Shown in pieces: positions 45,364-52,997 of a stretch of DNA of 64,000 nucleotides. The stretch covers positions 1,054,001-1,118,000 of the forward strand of contig NZ_CP043908.1 of the NCBI RefSeq assembly GCF_008630935.1, read 5' to 3'. Each line of letters begins with the position of its first letter. Within the stretch, counting starts at the first letter, position 1. This DNA comes from Thermodesulfobacterium sp. TA1 (lineage in GTDB: Bacteria > Desulfobacterota > Thermodesulfobacteria > Thermodesulfobacteriales > Thermodesulfobacteriaceae). A program made the translations under genes and the position numbers. The notes beneath the pieces are model-generated. The model made no database searches. It was not told the DNA's origin and saw nothing but the letters and a program-made list of their open reading frames with translations.

Positions 45364-45391
45364 ATTATACAAAACAAAATGTGTTAAACAA
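45364..45391 (-). promoter_or_regulatory. Promoter at the IS110 end driving bridge RNA and transposase
   Basis: Minus strand TATAAT (45364-45369) with TTGTTT (45386-45391) 16 bases upstream. Transcription would start near 45357, just before the predicted bridge RNA. Confidence 0.6.
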
Positions 45392-45423
45392 ACCTTAACA
45401 TAAAAATTGCAGGAGGTAAAAAT

Positions 45424-45639
45424 ATGGCTGAGGTGGTAGATGCAAGGGGACTTTCTTGTCCAGAGCCAGTTTTACGGACATTAGAAGCTATAAAAGCCTT
45501 AGGGCAAGGGGAATTAGAAGTCTGGGTAGACAACCCAACGGCAAGAGAAAACGTAATCAGAGCTGCTAAAACCTCTGGCTGGGAGGTGGTTGAAATAAAA
45601 GAACTCCCTGATACTATTAAAGTGGTTATCAAAAAATGA
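45424..45639 (+). CDS. TusA/SirA-family sulfur (selenium) carrier protein
   Basis: 71 residues. DARGLSCPEPVLRTLEAI carries the CPxP motif whose Cys forms persulfide or perselenide. It matches the N-terminal domain of YedF-type selenium proteins and the SirA-like proteins linked to YedE. GGAGG precedes the ATG. It was probably directly downstream of yedE before the IS110 insertion. Its stop overlaps the next ATG. Confidence 0.9.
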   Translation: MAEVVDARGLSCPEPVLRTLEAIKALGQGELEVWVDNPTARENVIRAAKTSGWEVVEIKELPDTIKVVIKK

Positions 45640-46193
45640 TGAACTGGCTAACTAAATTTTTTCTACCTAAAAAAGAAAAAACCCAAGAAAATGCCCAAAG
45701 GGCTCTTCTTATCTTTGAAAACACTTCTGAAGTTATCCAGGCAGAAAAGGTTTTACAAAAAGAAGGTTATAAAGTAAAGGTGGTTGGCCCTCCTCCTGAG
45801 GTAAGAAAAGGCTGCGATTTAGCTATAGAAGTCCCGGTAGTAGAAATCCCTGGTATCTTAAATCTGTTAAAAACCAAAAAGATAGAACCTTTAGACTTTA
45901 TTTCCTTTTCTGAAGATGAAATTTTAAAACCTGTAGACCTCTTTAACGTTAAAGACTTTGGGGAGTATCTAATGGTAAGGGCTGCTAACATGAAAATCAC
46001 GGTAGATAAAAAAACCTTAACCATCGTTAATGTCTCTGGCGGGGGATGCCCTGATGTTCCATATTTAGCTTCTGTTTTAGTAGGTAAAAATCTAAAAGAT
46101 ATTTTTTCTCTTAAAGATAAAGGACACACCCTTTGTGGATATGCTCTACATTTAGCTTTTAAAAAAACTAAAGAACTGTTATGCTCGGAATAG
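45636..46193 (+). CDS. DUF3343-containing putative Se/S carrier with extra C-terminal domain
   Basis: 185 residues. The first 85 are DUF3343-like: ALLIFENTSEVIQAEKVLQKEGYKVKVVGPPPEVRKGCDLAIE-type sequence, containing Cys in RKGCDLA. The rest (about 90-185) has GGGCPDVPYLASVLVG and GHTLCGYALHLAF, with two more cysteines, and I do not recognise it as a family. DUF3343 proteins occur with SirA-like and YedE-like proteins in selenium loci. The start overlaps the tusA stop and the end overlaps the next gene by 13 bases. Confidence 0.8.
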   Translation: MMNWLTKFFLPKKEKTQENAQRALLIFENTSEVIQAEKVLQKEGYKVKVVGPPPEVRKGCDLAIEVPVVEIPGILNLLKTKKIEPLDFISFSEDEILKPVDLFNVKDFGEYLMVRAANMKITVDKKTLTIVNVSGGGCPDVPYLASVLVGKNLKDIFSLKDKGHTLCGYALHLAFKKTKELLCSE

Positions 46194-47035
46194 TAGGCAT
46201 CATACCCGATGAAAATTTTCCTTTGGTTTATGGAACCCCTACTTTAGTAGAAAATTTTTTAATCGTAGACCGATGGCAAATACCTGTAGAACGTGGAACA
46301 GCTGCTCTTATTGCCTCGGCGATAAAAACCTTAGAGTTTTTAAAAAAGCCCAGTCCTTTGGTCTTTCTTGTAGGAGACATAGGCACAGGCAAAGGAAGTA
46401 AGGTTTTATACCGGTTTTTAGCAGAAAACCTTTCCCAATATTCTTTTAAGACACTTACTTTTCACTACATCCTTCCGGAAATAGACGGGTGTTTGAAAGT
46501 AATTTTAGCGATAGAAAAATTTTCCAAGAAACCTTTTCTGATAGCAGACGCAGGGTTTATGTATGCGGTCAAAATGGCAGGATATGCCAATTTTTTTGAT
46601 CTTTTTACCCCAGATATAGGAGAATTAGCCTTTTTAGCAGATGAGAAAGCCCCTCACCCTTTTTATACCAGAGGATTTTTACTGTCTAACGAAAATGATG
46701 TAGAAAGCTTAATAGAAAGGGCATATAAACATCAAAACGCACCACCTTATCTTTTGGTTAAAGGAGAAAAAGATAGAATAGTTTTTAAAAAAAAGGTCTT
46801 ACTAACCATAGAAGAACCCTTAGTCCCTGAGCTTGAGGCTATAGGAGGAACAGGGGATACCCTAACCGGATTGGTTTCAGCCTTGATTTATGCTGGCTAT
46901 CCTACAGAAAAGGCAGGAGCTATCGCTGCTAAAGCTAACAGATTAGCTGGTGCTTTGGCCTGCCCTACCCCAGCAACTCAAATCTCAACCATCATTAACT
47001 TTATTCCCCAAGCCTTACAACGGCTTATAGATTAA
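46181..47035 (+). CDS. Ribokinase-fold protein similar to NAD(P)H-hydrate dehydratase
   Basis: 284 residues. GDIGTGKGSKVLYRFL near residue 65, PFLIADAGFMYAVK, FTPDIGELAFLADE, YLLVKGEKDRIV and especially AIGGTGDTLTGLVSALIYAGY follow the NAD(P)HX dehydratase (YjeF C-terminal) pattern, including the catalytic Asp of GTGD. The N-terminal epimerase half of YjeF is absent. It is co-transcribed with the TusA-like and DUF3343 genes, and an equivalent kinase-like gene is a regular member of such selenium clusters as I remember them. The substrate is unknown. Confidence 0.78.
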   Translation: MLGIVGIIPDENFPLVYGTPTLVENFLIVDRWQIPVERGTAALIASAIKTLEFLKKPSPLVFLVGDIGTGKGSKVLYRFLAENLSQYSFKTLTFHYILPEIDGCLKVILAIEKFSKKPFLIADAGFMYAVKMAGYANFFDLFTPDIGELAFLADEKAPHPFYTRGFLLSNENDVESLIERAYKHQNAPPYLLVKGEKDRIVFKKKVLLTIEEPLVPELEAIGGTGDTLTGLVSALIYAGYPTEKAGAIAAKANRLAGALACPTPATQISTIINFIPQALQRLID

Positions 47036-47037
47036 AC

Positions 47038-47409
47038 CTAAACAGGAATGATGGTTATTTCTTTAGAACTTTTAAGGTTCTTTAGTTTCTTTGGGTCTTC
47101 TAAAACCCTTCCTATAAGGTTTACCTCACTTGCAGGCACAGGGTTTTCATCAAAAGAAGCAGGGGTAGGTCCAAAAAATATGGCTATAGCCTTTCCAGGA
47201 GGCCAATAACCGATATCTCCAATCCTAACTTTGAGGGTAGCTGTTTCATCTAAAGGATAGTCTAAAGGAATAGAAAAATAAAACTCATCACCCCAAGTGT
47301 TTATTTTGGCCTTAATAGGCAATATTTCGTAAACCGCTTTTCCACAGGAATTATCCAAAAGTTCAGCTAAAATTTCCTCTTTTCCGTCAAAAATCAACTT
47401 AATCTTCAT
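47038..47409 (-). CDS. Cyclophilin-like-fold protein, TM1367 family
   Basis: 123 residues, all-beta. MKIKLIFDGKEEILAELLDN at the start, NTWGDEFYFSIP, GDIGYWPPGKAIAIFFGPTPAS and PASEVNLIGRV match the small cyclophilin-like family (TM1367 type), whose function is unknown; active-site residues of true cyclophilins are not evident. It is convergent with the kinase-like gene, with two bases between the ends. Confidence 0.85.
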   Translation of the reverse strand: MKIKLIFDGKEEILAELLDNSCGKAVYEILPIKAKINTWGDEFYFSIPLDYPLDETATLKVRIGDIGYWPPGKAIAIFFGPTPASFDENPVPASEVNLIGRVLEDPKKLKNLKSSKEITIIPV

Positions 47410-47500
47410 TTTAGAGTAAAAACCTAAATTTTAAATCGATTTGGTTCTTATATAACCATATTTTCTCAAAAAAACAAGAATTAACAACCAGTTTCTCAAA

Positions 47501-47966
47501 GAGGGTGTTATCTCATTAATTGTATAAAGACTTTAAGAATAATAAAGGGTATGGTAGCTTCTCTAAAGGCTAACCCACAAAAAACTATCTACCTTTTCAT
47601 TTTTTAGAAGAGTTTTTAAACTTGTTTTATAAGGAGTTCAACACCTATTTATCTTTGACCGGCAACAAGAAAGTTAAAACGGCTTTTATATCAGAAAATT
47701 ACTTACAAAGTATGAGGAAGTAGAAGGCTTAATAGAGCCACGAATCAAAAATGGAAATTTGGTTGCGTGATGAGGAAGTAAAGGCTTTGCTTAGTGCAAC
47801 AAATCAGGCTTTGAGAGGGTAGCAAGATAGATAAAAAGGAGGGTGAAGGTGATAGAGGTATCTTCGGATGAAGGGGCAGCTGAGAGGTTAGTATGCTTAA
47901 GGATTTAATGGAGGTTAAGTTGGGGACTAACATGCCCTTCAAGAGAGTTTTTACACAATAAAAAAG
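47501..47966. mobile_element. Possible decayed insertion sequence remnant
   Basis: Inside a 640-base stretch without intact genes, TTAATTGTATAAAGACTTT (47516-47534) and AGAGTTTTTACACAATAAA (47944-47962) are imperfect inverted repeats (15 of 19). The left one follows GAGGGTGTTA, reminiscent of IS256/mutator-type ends. Between them short frames interrupted by stops (such as YEEVEGLIEPRIKNGNLVA and RDEEVKALLSATNQALRG) look like a broken protein. No family match is certain. Confidence 0.4.
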
Positions 47967-48051
47967 GCACTATGTCAAAGGCTGACAAAACAAAAATCTG
48001 AGATGAAAGAGACAGATTGACAGAGTTTTAATAAATGTTTATATTTTAAAC

Positions 48052-48276
48052 ATGTCTGAAATGTCTGGGTTGGGTAAATTTCTAATTTTGATCGGAGTTT
48101 GTTTAATCTTAGTAGGAATTTTGCTTTCTATGCTTCCTAAAATTCCATATTTAGGCAAACTTCCTGGAGATATCTATATCAAAAAAGACAACTTTACCTT
48201 TTATTTCCCTTTGGCTACTTCTATCCTTATAAGCCTTTTACTTACGATCCTTTTAAACCTTCTTTTTCGTAAATAA
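48052..48276 (+). CDS. DUF2905-family small membrane protein
   Basis: 74 residues with two membrane helices (about 8-27 and 52-70) and the linking KIPYLGKLPGDIYIKKDNFTF stretch that defines DUF2905. Function is unknown. The start could be the ATG at 48052 or 48061; neither has a strong Shine-Dalgarno. Confidence 0.85.
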   Translation: MSEMSGLGKFLILIGVCLILVGILLSMLPKIPYLGKLPGDIYIKKDNFTFYFPLATSILISLLLTILLNLLFRK

Positions 48277-48298
48277 ACGATATTAGTAAATAAACCGG

Positions 48299-49378
48299 TT
48301 AAACCTCTACAGGATTACCGCCTATTTCTTTAATAAGTCTCTCGATTTCTTCTTTAGAAAGCTGAACTACTGTGTCTTTTTTCATCGACTGGCTTATTTT
48401 TTCTTCTATGACCGTTCCATGAAAATGGTCTGCTCCCCATAAAAGGGAAACCTGTGCTAACTTTACCCCTAAAAAAACCCAATAGGCTTTAATATGAGGA
48501 AAATTGTCTAAAATAATTCGAGAAATGGCGATAGTCTTCAAAACTTTTAAGGCTGAGGGACCAGTAAGATAAGAAAGTTCGTTACCTTTGGGTATAAAAG
48601 CCAGCGGAATAAAGCAATAAAATCCTTTAGTTTCTTGTTGCACTTCCCTTAAGGTAAACAGATGTCTTATTATCTCTTCTTCTGTTTCTAAATGTCCAAA
48701 AAGAAGGGTAGCGTTAGTAGGGATACCTAACCTATGGGCGGTTTTAGCTATTTCAAGCCATCTTTGGTAGCCTATTTTCCGTGGATATAACTCCTGATGC
48801 AGCCTTTCAGAAAAGACTTCAGCCCCTCCTCCTGGAAGGGAATTAAGCCCTACTTGTTTCAACTCGGTCAAAACCTCTGCTACCGATTTTTTAGAGATTT
48901 TAGTCAACCAATCTATTTCTACGCAAGTAAAAGCCCTTATTCTTAAGGAAGGAAAATTTTGTCTAACTTTACGTATAAGGTCCACATAATACTCATAGGG
49001 CAACTCTGGGTTTAACCCTCCTACGATATGAACCTCTTTTAATCCCGGGGTTGACTTTAGTGTTTCTATTATTTCCTCTATGGTATAGGTATAACCATCT
49101 TTTTCTCCAGGTTTTTTGTGATATCCACAAAATTTACAGCCGATGGCACATATGTTTGTATAGTTAATGTGTCTATTTATCGTGTAATAATAACGTTTTT
49201 GATGTAACCTTTCTTTTACAGCATTAGCCAGCTCCCCAAGAAAATAAAGATCTCCTTCCTGATACAACCTTAAAGCTTCTTCAGCCTCTAACCCTTTACC
49301 AGAAAGCACTTTTTCTGCTACTTTTTTATAAAAATCGTTTTTTTGGGTATAAGTCTTGATTATTAAAGATCTATCCAA
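48299..49378 (-). CDS. mqnE: Aminofutalosine synthase (radical SAM)
   Basis: 359 residues. Joins SAM and 3-[(1-carboxyvinyl)oxy]benzoate in the futalosine route to menaquinone. NYTNICAIGCKFCGYH supplies the CxxxCxxC cluster motif; NSLPGGGAEVFSERLHQELYP and LLWGADHFHGTVIEE are MqnE-type blocks. The paralogue MqnC shares the fold, but GGGAE with the late WGADHFHGT favours MqnE. Start is TTG seven bases after AAGGAGG. It implies menaquinone for the cytochrome b at 29086. Other mqn genes are not in the window. Confidence 0.85.
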   Translation of the reverse strand: MDRSLIIKTYTQKNDFYKKVAEKVLSGKGLEAEEALRLYQEGDLYFLGELANAVKERLHQKRYYYTINRHINYTNICAIGCKFCGYHKKPGEKDGYTYTIEEIIETLKSTPGLKEVHIVGGLNPELPYEYYVDLIRKVRQNFPSLRIRAFTCVEIDWLTKISKKSVAEVLTELKQVGLNSLPGGGAEVFSERLHQELYPRKIGYQRWLEIAKTAHRLGIPTNATLLFGHLETEEEIIRHLFTLREVQQETKGFYCFIPLAFIPKGNELSYLTGPSALKVLKTIAISRIILDNFPHIKAYWVFLGVKLAQVSLLWGADHFHGTVIEEKISQSMKKDTVVQLSKEEIERLIKEIGGNPVEV

Positions 49379-49399
49379 AACTTAACCTCCTTATGCAAA

Positions 49400-52339
49400 T
49401 TATATTAAATACCGGTAATTCTTGCAAAGGGATACATACTCACAATACTCACAAAACTTATCTCTTTCGGTAAAGTAAAACTTATCAGCAAACAACAGAT
49501 GGTTTATCAACCACTCTAAAAACCTTTTAGCTTTAGGTATAAAACATTGATTAACCAAGGCCCAATCTTTATTTTTTAGGTTAAAAAGAAAAACCTCGGG
49601 TTTCTTAAAATGGGAAGGTCTTATAAAACCCGCGTTTATAATATAACGGTCTGGTTCAGGAGAGATAAAAAAGTTTTTGTTTTGATGAAAAAGGTAATAG
49701 TAAAAGAAAAGCTGAAAATTAAAAAGGTCGTTTCCAAAGGCCTCAAGCACAGAACGCACCCCTTCTAAATCGTACCTGTCTGAAAATTCAAACTTCTCTA
49801 AGAACTCTTTCATTTTTTTAGGCTGAGGAGTGTAAGAGGGATTACTTTTAAAGTCCATGATTAAGTACTTTAAAATCTCCTCTTTTCTTTCTATTATAAA
49901 ATCAAAAATACCCCAAAAAGTCGGTTCTAAAACCCTTCCATCAAGAAGGGTTAATCTATCTTTATACACCACCTTTTTTTCTACCCCCAACACCCTGTTG
50001 GCTTTTATTTGTCCTTCTTTTTCTTTATTTATCCAAAATTCTAAATATCTAAAAACACTTATAAAGGCGATTTTTTTTGAAAGATAATGGCTTAGAGGGT
50101 CAAGTTTTCTTTTAAATTCAAACTCTTCCCAAAGGTTTTCGAGTTGGGTCTCAATCTGAGTTTTATCATAAATCTTAGAGGTAAGAAAAGACTTGCCTTC
50201 ATAAGGCTTAAAAAAATTTTCAAAAAACTTGTGAAGAAACTTCCCTGGGTCTTCTACCTTAAAACCTAATTTCTCAGGCTCTCTAAGCTTCATCACATAT
50301 TTGAAATAAAATTTAGCCCCACACTTAAGATAGGTCTCAAAATAAGAACGGCTTACCTTTTCTGTAGATAAGTATTTAAAAAGATGTTCTTTTACCTTCT
50401 CTGTTTTAGGTATCCCTTCTTTTTTAGAAAAAATCTCTACTTTAGGTTGTATTACCGTTTCTTCAGGGGTTTCACCTTGTTTTTCTTTCTCCCATTTTAG
50501 CCTATGGATAAACCGCGAAGGTTCCTTAAACTCTTGAATGTTTGCCTTTTCAACCTCTAAATAAAAAATATGAACTTCTTCAGCTGCGTTTATAAGCCTG
50601 ATAAAATAATAATCCCAAAGCTCGTTATGATAAACGGGAATACCAAGATAGCGTTTAATTTCATCGGTAAGTAGCGGATTAAATTCTGAAGAAGGGGGTA
50701 GATTCCCCTCGTTTACATCTAAAAGGATAATTTTTTTAAAATAAAGAAGTCTTGTTTCCAAAAAACCTAAAATTTGTAGACCTTTTAGAGGATCGCCAAA
50801 AAAAGGAATTTTCTGAGTTTTTAAAAGGTGTTCCAACAGAATAAAAAGGTTTTCCTTAGGGTATGACCAAGGCTTAAAATAATCCCCTTCAAAAAGAGGC
50901 AAAATTTCTGTTTCAAACACGTCAAGATAGTTGTTTAAGACGATATCCTGCCAAGAGCTTTGAGGTTGAGAAACAAGATGTCTTAAACCTAAAAAATCTA
51001 AGACTTCTTTCAAACTTTTGGCTATATCCTTTGGTTCTTCTATCTTTTCCCAGTTTTTAAAAAATACTTGATGGATTCGAGCTATAATCTCTTGATAAGA
51101 CCCGTTAAACCCACTTTCTATTTCCTCTAAACTCACCCCTATATACCCTTTATCCCTTAAAAATCTTTCTAAATCTTTTATAACTTGATCCCAAACAAGC
51201 ACTCCCGAGAAAGAAGCATGATGGAGCAAAGGATGTTTTAACACCTTTAAATAGGACTGAGTAGGATAAAGACCGTTGTTTTTTTCTTTTTGTGCCTTTA
51301 TCACTGCAATCAAAAGGGAGTTTAACGGAAGGTTATCCATCGGACAAAGAAGAGAAACGTTTACTTCAAGAGGAAAATCCTTTTGCTCAAGTTGATAGAT
51401 AAGAGGAACCAAGGCCCTTGGATCAGAAAGAACAACCGCTATTTCATCTGGACTTTCTGGATTTTTCTTAATCAAATCTAAAGCTTGCTTTATCTCCAAA
51501 TGGGGGTCTACTGTACAATAAAATTTTATCAAAGGAGGTTTTATTTCTTTTTCATAATATTTTTTAGGTAAAACTTGATAGTTTCTGTTAAATCCAAACA
51601 ACCTTAAGGTGTTTTCTACTACTTCAGGTAAGGGCTCTAAGGCCTCAAAAACCAAAAAGGTTTTATCAAAATCCCTTAAAAAGGCTTTAAACAACCTCTC
51701 TTCTATCTTTCTTAAACCGGCAAACCCTACCAACCATACCTCGTCTATTAAATTAGCTAAAGGGGTTTCTTTAAAAGATTTTTTTTCCAAGATTTCTACT
51801 ATTCTCCTTAACCGAGAAGAAGTATTAAGCCCGCCTTTTTGATTTAAAAGGGAGACATAATTAGAGTAAACCTTTAGAAGTTTTTCAAAAATTTCCTTAG
51901 CTATAGGGGGTAGGTTTTCTGGAGGATAAATTAGGTTTTGAGGAATCCTTCCTTCTTTTTCAAACTCTTCAAAAACCTCAAGGAACTTTTGACCCCAAAA
52001 AAAGTTTTTTTCAAACCTTTCTTTTGTCTCTTCTTTTAAGACTTCTAAAAGGATTAAAAGCCTTAAGATCTCCGCTCCTTTAGAAAGGGGTATTTCCTCA
52101 AGCATTACATAAAGATAATCTATTAAGTTTTCAAAAGAAAAAATTCGGGGGAAAAAACCTGCGGTATCGTTTAGTTTTTTTTCTCGGAGATAATGTTTAA
52201 AAAACAAAGCAGAACGTCTGTTAGGAAAAATCACCCAAGTTTTAAGGATGTTTTCGTCTAAGGACCTTCCTTCTAAAAAAAAGTTAACTAAGGTTTTCAA
52301 AAAGTGAGAGTTGGGTGGGATTAGTAAAGCTTGTGACAT
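49400..52339 (-). CDS. AddB-like nuclease/inactive-helicase protein with Fe-S nuclease domain
   Basis: 979 residues. The N-terminal helicase-like part has FPNRRSALFFKHYL but no Walker A, unlike Firmicute AddB. The C-terminal PD-(D/E)xK nuclease has GIFDFIIER and LIMDFKSN as metal and Lys motifs. Iron-sulfur cysteines are split around the nuclease: Cys in TYLKCGAKFYFKY and the triplet in CEYCEYVSLCK at the end. It should act in double-strand break resection. It overlaps by 56 bases an upstream gene that encodes just an AddA-like nuclease domain. Confidence 0.82.
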   Translation of the reverse strand: MSQALLIPPNSHFLKTLVNFFLEGRSLDENILKTWVIFPNRRSALFFKHYLREKKLNDTAGFFPRIFSFENLIDYLYVMLEEIPLSKGAEILRLLILLEVLKEETKERFEKNFFWGQKFLEVFEEFEKEGRIPQNLIYPPENLPPIAKEIFEKLLKVYSNYVSLLNQKGGLNTSSRLRRIVEILEKKSFKETPLANLIDEVWLVGFAGLRKIEERLFKAFLRDFDKTFLVFEALEPLPEVVENTLRLFGFNRNYQVLPKKYYEKEIKPPLIKFYCTVDPHLEIKQALDLIKKNPESPDEIAVVLSDPRALVPLIYQLEQKDFPLEVNVSLLCPMDNLPLNSLLIAVIKAQKEKNNGLYPTQSYLKVLKHPLLHHASFSGVLVWDQVIKDLERFLRDKGYIGVSLEEIESGFNGSYQEIIARIHQVFFKNWEKIEEPKDIAKSLKEVLDFLGLRHLVSQPQSSWQDIVLNNYLDVFETEILPLFEGDYFKPWSYPKENLFILLEHLLKTQKIPFFGDPLKGLQILGFLETRLLYFKKIILLDVNEGNLPPSSEFNPLLTDEIKRYLGIPVYHNELWDYYFIRLINAAEEVHIFYLEVEKANIQEFKEPSRFIHRLKWEKEKQGETPEETVIQPKVEIFSKKEGIPKTEKVKEHLFKYLSTEKVSRSYFETYLKCGAKFYFKYVMKLREPEKLGFKVEDPGKFLHKFFENFFKPYEGKSFLTSKIYDKTQIETQLENLWEEFEFKRKLDPLSHYLSKKIAFISVFRYLEFWINKEKEGQIKANRVLGVEKKVVYKDRLTLLDGRVLEPTFWGIFDFIIERKEEILKYLIMDFKSNPSYTPQPKKMKEFLEKFEFSDRYDLEGVRSVLEAFGNDLFNFQLFFYYYLFHQNKNFFISPEPDRYIINAGFIRPSHFKKPEVFLFNLKNKDWALVNQCFIPKAKRFLEWLINHLLFADKFYFTERDKFCEYCEYVSLCKNYRYLI

Positions 52340-52907
52340 CCTGTTTTTCTATCTTAAAAGGGTTTAAAACTATTAGATATGCTTCTATGTTAGCACCAGG
52401 ATAAAGATTTTGCAATAAGGAAACATAATTTCCAAGTTGCTCTCTATCCTGTAAAATGTCAAGTTGATGAAATTTAAGCTCAAAAATTACCCAACCAGAA
52501 GAGGTCCTAAATATCAAGTCTGGCCTGAGGTTTTTAACCTCTCCTGAGTTTTTATTCCTAAGAAACCCTTCTACTTCGGAATATCCCTCTTTAGCCTGTC
52601 TTAAAACTTGAGAGACCAAATTCTTAAACTCTAAGCTTTCAAAAAGTTGGTCTAAGGTCTTTTTAATCTCTTCTCTTATCTTTTGCCTTTCAAAGAAAAG
52701 GTTTAGATAGAAAGCCAAGGCTTTGTCTAAATAAAAACCTAACCTTTGCGAAAAAAGGGATTTATCCTTAAATAGGTATTCAATATTTTTTTCACAAACC
52801 AATAAATTTTCCAAAATAAAGTGTAAAATTTTCCCTATGAGAAGGTTAAGGTTTTTTCTATCAGGGTCTCCTTTAAAGCCCTTGCTTTGGTTTAAAATTA
52901 AACCCAT
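52284..52907 (-). CDS. Stand-alone RecB-family nuclease domain (AddA C-terminus without helicase)
   Basis: 207 residues. It contains the RecB-nuclease motifs in order: GKILHFILENLL (motif I His), RPDLIF with the metal Asp, WVIFELKFH (ExK), and QLGNYVSLLQ (QxxxY). In other bacteria this domain is the C-terminal end of AddA, a 1100-1200 residue helicase-nuclease next to AddB. Here upstream DNA turns into the divergent ilvE gene after 90 bases, so the motor is missing. It may be a deletion remnant still translated, or a real small subunit. Confidence 0.72.
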   Translation of the reverse strand: MGLILNQSKGFKGDPDRKNLNLLIGKILHFILENLLVCEKNIEYLFKDKSLFSQRLGFYLDKALAFYLNLFFERQKIREEIKKTLDQLFESLEFKNLVSQVLRQAKEGYSEVEGFLRNKNSGEVKNLRPDLIFRTSSGWVIFELKFHQLDILQDREQLGNYVSLLQNLYPGANIEAYLIVLNPFKIEKQDVTSFTNPTQLSLFENLS

Positions 52908-52997
52908 AATTTTAATTTTACCTTATAAAAAGGGCTTGTCAAAAAAACGAAAGGGTATATCCTTTTAAAGTAATAAAACCTAAAAGGGGGCTTAAAG

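Larger units (their letters stand above)
43967..45399 (-). mobile_element. IS110-family insertion sequence
   Basis: An element of about 1.43 kb carrying one transposase and a structured upstream non-coding end. I infer the borders from a shared AAC at 43967-43969 and 45397-45399. Removing everything between restores a short yedE-tusA spacer that reads GGAGTCAACATAAAAATTG. There are no terminal inverted repeats, as expected for IS110. Borders are uncertain by a few bases. Confidence 0.75.

Noticed and set aside
43992-45398. A 468-codon open frame on the plus strand covering the whole IS110 transposase
   Set aside because: It is antisense to a clear DEDD transposase, matches no family by eye and has no ribosome site; it is a by-product of the transposase codon pattern.
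47745-47942. Minus-strand 65-codon frame
   Set aside because: Low-complexity Ser/Leu/Pro product without ribosome site, inside the decayed-element region.
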